Source of the DNA: Dactylosporangium sp040689395
GTDB lineage: Bacteria; Actinomycetota; Actinomycetes; Mycobacteriales; Micromonosporaceae
Length of the DNA: 64,000 nt
Direction: 5' to 3'
Assembly (NCBI RefSeq): GCF_040689395.1
Contig: NZ_JBFAZX010000007.1
Location: forward strand, 186,001-250,000
Both the position numbers and the translations under genes were made by a program. The notes under the pieces were generated by a model that was given only the letters and a program-made list of their open reading frames with translations, had not been told where the DNA came from and searched no databases. Positions 60,067 to 64,000 of the stretch are shown here, piece after piece. The first letter of the stretch is position 1, and every line of letters begins with the position of its first letter.

Positions 60067-61621
60067 TTCGGTCGTACTCCTTGAGCGGTTTTCTGTCGTA
60101 CCCCCTGAGCAGAATGGAGGCCACGAGCGCGAGTGCGGCGAGGGCCGCTGCGGCGGCGGCGAACAGGGCCGGGCCCGGCCCCCACAGCTGCCACGCCACG
60201 CCGAAGAGGACTGAGGAGGCCAGATATGCCAGGGACTGCCCGCTCTGCACCAGCGCGATGCCGGTCGTGCGCAGCGCCTCGGGCAGCAGCGGCCCGGCGA
60301 CGGCCATCAGCACGCCGTCGGTCGCCGCGTAGAACGCCCCGTAGAGCGCCACCGTGACCACGAGCGCCGGCGTCCCGCCCGGCCCGGCGGCGAGGACGAG
60401 ATACACGGCGACGAGCGCCGCGAACCCGGCGAGGTAGACGCGGGGCCGCCCGATGCGGTCAGCGAGGTTTCCAAGTGGCACGGCCAGGAGGAGATAGACC
60501 AGGCTCGTGCCGACGGCGAGCAGCGGAAACCACCCCGCGGCGACGTCGTGCTGGCGCTGCAGCACGAGATACACGAAGCCGTCCCCGATCGTGGCCAGCC
60601 CCATGACGGCCGCGGCGAGCACGACCAGCCGAAACTCGCCGCGCCGCAGCAGTGCGAACGTGGCCCGGAACGATACGGGCGTCGCGCGGCGCCCGAGCGG
60701 CCCGTTCGCGCTCCCCGCTTCCCCGGCCGTTGCCGGCACGTCCTCTGCTGGCACGTCCTCTGCAGGCGTGTTCTCGGCGGTCGTGGGCGCGTAGCCCGTG
60801 TCGGCGGCGTGCGCGTTCGCGGCGTGTGTGTCGGCGGTGACCGCGACTGCGGCGACCGTGGTCGTGGCGGTCGTCGTGGGGCCGTGCGCGGTGGCGCTCG
60901 TGGTCCGATCGGCCGTGGAGGAAGCGGGAGGCGTGGAGGGAATGAGGGGCGCGGAGGAAGCGGGGGGACGGGCGGGTTCGGTCGGCCACGCCGGGCCGCG
61001 GTGGTCGGGGACGAACGTGGCCAGGACGAACACGCCCAGGGCGGCGATGCAGAAGCTCGCGACGAAGACCGCGTCGAAGGACTGGGCCGACGCGCCCAGG
61101 ACCGCGACCGCCACGAGCGGGCCCGCGAACGCGCCGACGCTGTCCATCGCCCGGTGCACGCCGAACGCGCGGCCCAGGTGGTCCGGCGGGGTGGACAGCG
61201 TGATGAGCGCGTCGCGCGGGGCGGTGCGCAGGCCCTTGCCGGCGCGGTCGGCGACGATGACGGCGCTGAGCAGGGGCACGGACGAGCCGGCGGCCAGGAG
61301 TCCGAGCTTGGCCAGGGCGGAGATGCCGTAGCCGGCGGCGGCCACGGCCTTGCGGCGGCGGATGCGGTCGGCGACGAAGCCGCCGACCAGGCGCAGCAGC
61401 GCCGTCGCGCCCGTGTACAGACCGTCGACGACGCCGTAGCCCAGCGGGCCGAGGTGCAGGCCCAGCATGAGGTACAGCGGCAGGACGGCGCTGACCATCT
61501 CGGCCGAGACGTCGGTGATCAGGCTGACCGTGCCGAGCGCGAGCACCGTCGCGGCGACGCGGGCCTTCGCCCGCGCCGGCGGGGTCGCCGTCACCGGTTT
61601 GTCCACTGTGGACAGATACAT
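60059..61621 (-). CDS. MFS transporter with long low-complexity central loop
   Basis: The 520-residue protein has 12 helices; family traits include DVSAEMVSAVLPLYL, DRAGKGLRTAPRDALI and a conserved first-half DRIRRRK loop. These resemble MFS members annotated as fosmidomycin/multidrug-like exporters. Between helices 6 and 7 lies an Ala/Thr/Pro-rich insert of about 100 residues with tandem PAEDV units, from 15-bp DNA repeats near 60736-60766. The ATG at 61621 may be replaced by a downstream GTG. It is coupled to the propeller gene. Confidence 0.87.
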   Translation of the reverse strand: MYLSTVDKPVTATPPARAKARVAATVLALGTVSLITDVSAEMVSAVLPLYLMLGLHLGPLGYGVVDGLYTGATALLRLVGGFVADRIRRRKAVAAAGYGISALAKLGLLAAGSSVPLLSAVIVADRAGKGLRTAPRDALITLSTPPDHLGRAFGVHRAMDSVGAFAGPLVAVAVLGASAQSFDAVFVASFCIAALGVFVLATFVPDHRGPAWPTEPARPPASSAPLIPSTPPASSTADRTTSATAHGPTTTATTTVAAVAVTADTHAANAHAADTGYAPTTAENTPAEDVPAEDVPATAGEAGSANGPLGRRATPVSFRATFALLRRGEFRLVVLAAAVMGLATIGDGFVYLVLQRQHDVAAGWFPLLAVGTSLVYLLLAVPLGNLADRIGRPRVYLAGFAALVAVYLVLAAGPGGTPALVVTVALYGAFYAATDGVLMAVAGPLLPEALRTTGIALVQSGQSLAYLASSVLFGVAWQLWGPGPALFAAAAAALAALALVASILLRGYDRKPLKEYDRNA

Positions 61622-61657
61622 CGGGCCTCACACGGGTCGGCGGAGCGAAACGAGGGG

Positions 61658-61685
61658 GTGGGCGCCCCGCGCGGAGGGCGCCCAC
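61658..61685. terminator. Terminator of the phosphoesterase gene
   Basis: Perfect 10-bp arms GTGGGCGCCC and GGGCGCCCAC enclose 8 nt, starting 8 bp after the phosphoesterase stop on the minus strand. Confidence 0.7.
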
Positions 61686-61692
61686 GGGTTGG

Positions 61693-62544
61693 TCAGGACC
61701 AGACGTCCGTGATGGGGGACAGGCTGGCCGCGCCGTTGATGCCGGGCAGGCCGTACGCGCCCTCGATGGTGCGCAGCACGTTGTAGTGGTTGATCTTCTC
61801 CGAGTACGAGCCGGCCTTGACGTTCGCGCCGACGAAGATCGTGAAGATCTGGTTCAGCGCGAGGCGGTTGTCCTCGTCGAAGGTCACGATGAGCAGGCTG
61901 TTGTGCGTCTTGGCCCACTGGGCGTAGGCGTCGAGGTTGTTCTTCAGCCAGGTGTCGCCGGTGGAGACCGAGCAGTCGTGCATGTCGTTGCACATGTCCG
62001 GCGTGACGAACGCGACCGTCGGCAGGCTGGCGTAGTTCGACGACGACGGGAAGCTCGCGTACGTCAGGTTCGCCGCCGCGGGCACGCTGCTGAAGTCGAC
62101 CCAGCTGTTGTGCTTGCGCCGGTAGGTGCCGCTCGAGCAGCCCGTGTACCCGTCGGACGGCATCGCCTCCGAGTAGCCCGTGAACGTCAGGCCGGCGCCG
62201 GCCAGCTGCGACTGCAGGTTGACGCCGGTGAAGTTCTTCGGGCAGTCGTCGTTGGTCACGCCCTGGGTGGAGCCCGAGAACAGCGCGATGTAGTTCGGCT
62301 GGCTCGGGTGCGTGATCGCGTACGACTTGGTGAACTTCGCGCCCTGGGCGGCCAGGGAGTTGAAGTACGGGGCGCTGCTGGAGCTGTTGATCTGGGAGTA
62401 GGCGTGGTTCTCGAACATCACGAGAACGATGTGGTCGAAGCGCGGCACGCTGGTCGCGGCCTGCGCCTGCGACGCCGCGGCGGTCACGCCGGTGGCGACG
62501 AGGGCGGTGCTCGCGAGCGCGAGCGCCACCCGGCGGATCGACAT
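61693..62544 (-). CDS. Secreted phosphoesterase (acid phosphatase / PF04185-like)
   Basis: The 283-residue exported protein has a Sec signal peptide (RRVALALASTALVATGVTAAASQAQA). The phosphoesterase core follows: FDHIVLVMFENHAYSQI with metal Glu/Asn, then SYAITHPSQPNYIALFSGS, then SLLIVTFDEDN near the end. This matches acid phosphatases and phospholipase-C-like enzymes of the alkaline-phosphatase superfamily. It probably releases phosphate from organic esters outside the cell. ATG has GGGGGA upstream; a terminator hairpin follows the stop. Confidence 0.88.
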   Translation of the reverse strand: MSIRRVALALASTALVATGVTAAASQAQAATSVPRFDHIVLVMFENHAYSQINSSSSAPYFNSLAAQGAKFTKSYAITHPSQPNYIALFSGSTQGVTNDDCPKNFTGVNLQSQLAGAGLTFTGYSEAMPSDGYTGCSSGTYRRKHNSWVDFSSVPAAANLTYASFPSSSNYASLPTVAFVTPDMCNDMHDCSVSTGDTWLKNNLDAYAQWAKTHNSLLIVTFDEDNRLALNQIFTIFVGANVKAGSYSEKINHYNVLRTIEGAYGLPGINGAASLSPITDVWS

Positions 62545-62760
62545 GAACGTTCCCCCTTCGTGGGCAGGGATGACGCCAGCATCGTGGGCAGCGGCGGATA
62601 CACGATCATGAGTACGGACTGACGGGGATGTATGCGGCCGATGAACAATTCGGTGTACATCAATACGTCATGGTTTCGGCGAGGCCGCGGCGCACGCGCC
62701 GATCCGCTGATCGGACTTTGGACCGCGACGGGCCGGGGCCCGGTGGATAGGCTGTCGCGT

Positions 62761-63228
62761 GTGGGCGAACGCGTACGTGACGGGTATCTGCTGACCACCG
62801 ATCCGGCCCGGGTCGACAAGGCCGTCGTGCACCGGTGGCTGTCCGAGGAGTCGTACTGGGCGGCCGGGCGGGACTACGAGGTCGTGGCGAGATCGATCGA
62901 CGGCTCGGTGCCGTACACGATCCGTTCCGGCCCCGACCAGGTCGCGTTCGCCCGTGCGGTCACCGACGGTGCCACCTTCACGTGGATCAGTGACGTGTAT
63001 GTCGACCGCGCACACCGGGGCCGAGGTCTGGGCGGCTGGCTCGTCGACGCCATGGTCGAGGACTTCACCGCCGCCGGTGTCCTGCGCCTGATGCTGGCCA
63101 CTCGCGATGCCCACGAGGTGTATCGCCGCAGCGGCTTCGAGCCCCTCGCCGGCCCGCGGCTCTTCATGGAGATCGACCGCCACCCCAGCCGCGCCGCGCT
63201 CCTTGCCCACCTCGCCGACGGCGCATAG
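62761..63228 (+). CDS. GNAT-family acetyltransferase
   Basis: The 155-residue acetyltransferase has the acetyl-CoA loop DVYVDRAHRGRGLGGWLVDAM (motif A R-x-x-G-x-G in RGRGLGG) and the C-terminal LMLATRDAHEVYRRSGFEPL segment typical of Eis- or YjgM-like GNAT proteins. The target amine is unknown. GTG at 62761 starts the fold; the frame is open upstream to 62632 but adds shadow-like residues. It diverges from the phosphoesterase gene. Confidence 0.85.
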   Translation: MGERVRDGYLLTTDPARVDKAVVHRWLSEESYWAAGRDYEVVARSIDGSVPYTIRSGPDQVAFARAVTDGATFTWISDVYVDRAHRGRGLGGWLVDAMVEDFTAAGVLRLMLATRDAHEVYRRSGFEPLAGPRLFMEIDRHPSRAALLAHLADGA

Positions 63229-63520
63229 CCCGCGGTCGGATCGAGCGCACGCACCTCGACGATTTCCGATGGCCGTGACCGGCGGGATCCGCGAGGTGGA
63301 GATGTGGAAGGTGGCAGTGCAGATGCGGGAGATGGCGGCGCGGGAGCCGGGCCTACCATCCGACTCGGCGCGATTCATCAAGCGTGAACCGATCCGTCAC
63401 TGGTGGTGTGGCCGCCCCCGTTAGCATCTGCCGCACCGCCGGACGAGTCGTCGAGCGCATGTCCTACGAATCGAATATGATTTCGGGCTTGCCTGGCCCC
63501 TGCCGAGAGCGGACGTATAC

Positions 63521-64000
63521 GTGTACCCTGAGCCCTCCAAACACGAGCGCGCGTACCGCGAGATCCGTGCACGCATCGTTGACGGGCGATACGAGCCGGG
63601 GCGCCGGCTCGTGTTGAGCACCCTCGCTCGCGAGCTGGCCATCAGCCCCGTGCCGGTGCGCGAGGCCATCCGCCGGCTGGAGGCGGAGAACCTGGTCCGC
63701 TTCGAGCGCAACGTCGGCGCCCGGGTGGCGACGCTGCAGGACGACGAGTGGGAGCAGCTCGTCGAGATGGTGGCGCTGCTGGACGGCTTCGCGTTCGCGG
63801 CGGCCGCGCCGCGGGTCCCGCCCGAGGCCTTGGCGGAGGCGCGCACGCTCAACGCCTCGCTGCGGGAGGCCATGTCGACGGTGCAGATCGACCACGGGGC
63901 GGTGATGCTGCTGCACCGCCGGTTCCACCGGGTGCTGTACCGCTGCTGCGGCAACCGCTACGTGATCGAGTCGCTGGACGGGCTCTGGGACCGCATGGAC
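63521..64000 (+). CDS. GntR-family regulator (FadR/VanR type), cut at window end
   Basis: At least 160 residues are present. A GntR HTH at about 6-70 (KHERAYREIRARIVDGRYEPGRRL, then LSTLARELAISPVPVREAIRRLEAENLV) is followed by the FCD effector domain with metal-ligand-type residues in LLHRRFHRVLYRCCGNRYV. The frame is still open at the last base, so the C-terminus lies beyond the window. GTG at 63521 is the likely start. The 292-bp gap upstream contains TATGAT at 63476-63481, a possible -10. Confidence 0.88.
   Translation, partial: MYPEPSKHERAYREIRARIVDGRYEPGRRLVLSTLARELAISPVPVREAIRRLEAENLVRFERNVGARVATLQDDEWEQLVEMVALLDGFAFAAAAPRVPPEALAEARTLNASLREAMSTVQIDHGAVMLLHRRFHRVLYRCCGNRYVIESLDGLWDRMD

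Noticed and set aside
60736..60766. 15-bp tandem repeats in the MFS gene as a regulatory element
   Set aside because: They lie inside coding sequence, keep the frame, and simply encode repeated PAEDV units of a loop.
1..64000. CRISPR arrays, insertion sequences, prophage or integrative element
   Set aside because: No regularly spaced direct repeats, transposase, integrase, relaxase or phage structural genes were seen on either strand.

Overview
The window is very GC-rich actinobacterial DNA. Several traits point to a soil actinomycete, most likely in or near the Micromonosporaceae: dense genes with GTG starts and ATGA/GTGA overlaps, an MtrAB-LpqB-like operon, an MT0933-type small protein, KatG, a second type II topoisomerase pair, and many XRE/TetR/PadR/LuxR regulators. 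The family-level guess is inference from gene content. I see no rRNA, tRNA, CRISPR array, insertion sequence, integrase or phage module.

Layout. 0-5 kb: a secreted RCC1-repeat protein, a small P-loop NTPase, and an MFS exporter divergent from an ArsR-like regulator. 5-8 kb: a STAS protein divergent from a response regulator / histidine kinase / GerMN lipoprotein operon with an 11-bp-phased direct-repeat operator. 8-13 kb: a membrane protein, an XRE-cupin regulator divergent from a BenE-type transporter across a perfect palindrome, and KatG. 13-20 kb: a Tat-exported hydrolase behind overlapping palindromes and a short coupled ORF, a 5'-truncated LuxR gene, and a minus-strand operon (degenerate NACHT-like membrane protein, flavin-nucleotide-binding protein, MT0933-like protein) that carries two copies of a 91-bp palindromic repeat. 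19.4-25.6 kb: a YcnI-like copper protein, an ABC exporter plus an orphan histidine kinase, two lipoproteins and a DUF4180 protein, with strong hairpins and an AraC remnant between them.

25.7-32.6 kb is the most striking part. A three-gene formate dehydrogenase operon has a catalytic subunit interrupted by an in-frame UGA. Just downstream of that UGA lies a bacterial SECIS-like hairpin. selD is encoded 2 kb further on, so the gene is read as a selenoprotein. 32.6-44 kb: a methyltransferase, a SET-type MFS pump, GrpB, a stand-alone LigD polymerase, a thioredoxin-reductase-like flavoprotein, a six-hairpin glycosidase-like protein, and a TetR-controlled heterodimeric ABC exporter.

44-64 kb: glucose-6-phosphate isomerase, a TauE/SafE permease, a PadR/ABC/FtsX-permease operon, a methyltransferase overlapping a hydrolase remnant, the parE-parC topoisomerase pair, membrane proteins, CorA, an MFS/beta-propeller pair, a secreted phosphoesterase, a GNAT acetyltransferase, and a GntR regulator cut by the window end.

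The genes mix housekeeping functions (pgi, parE/parC, selD, corA) with local regulator-plus-transporter modules, each with a readable operator. Several 3' or 5' gene fragments show that the region has been repeatedly rearranged.
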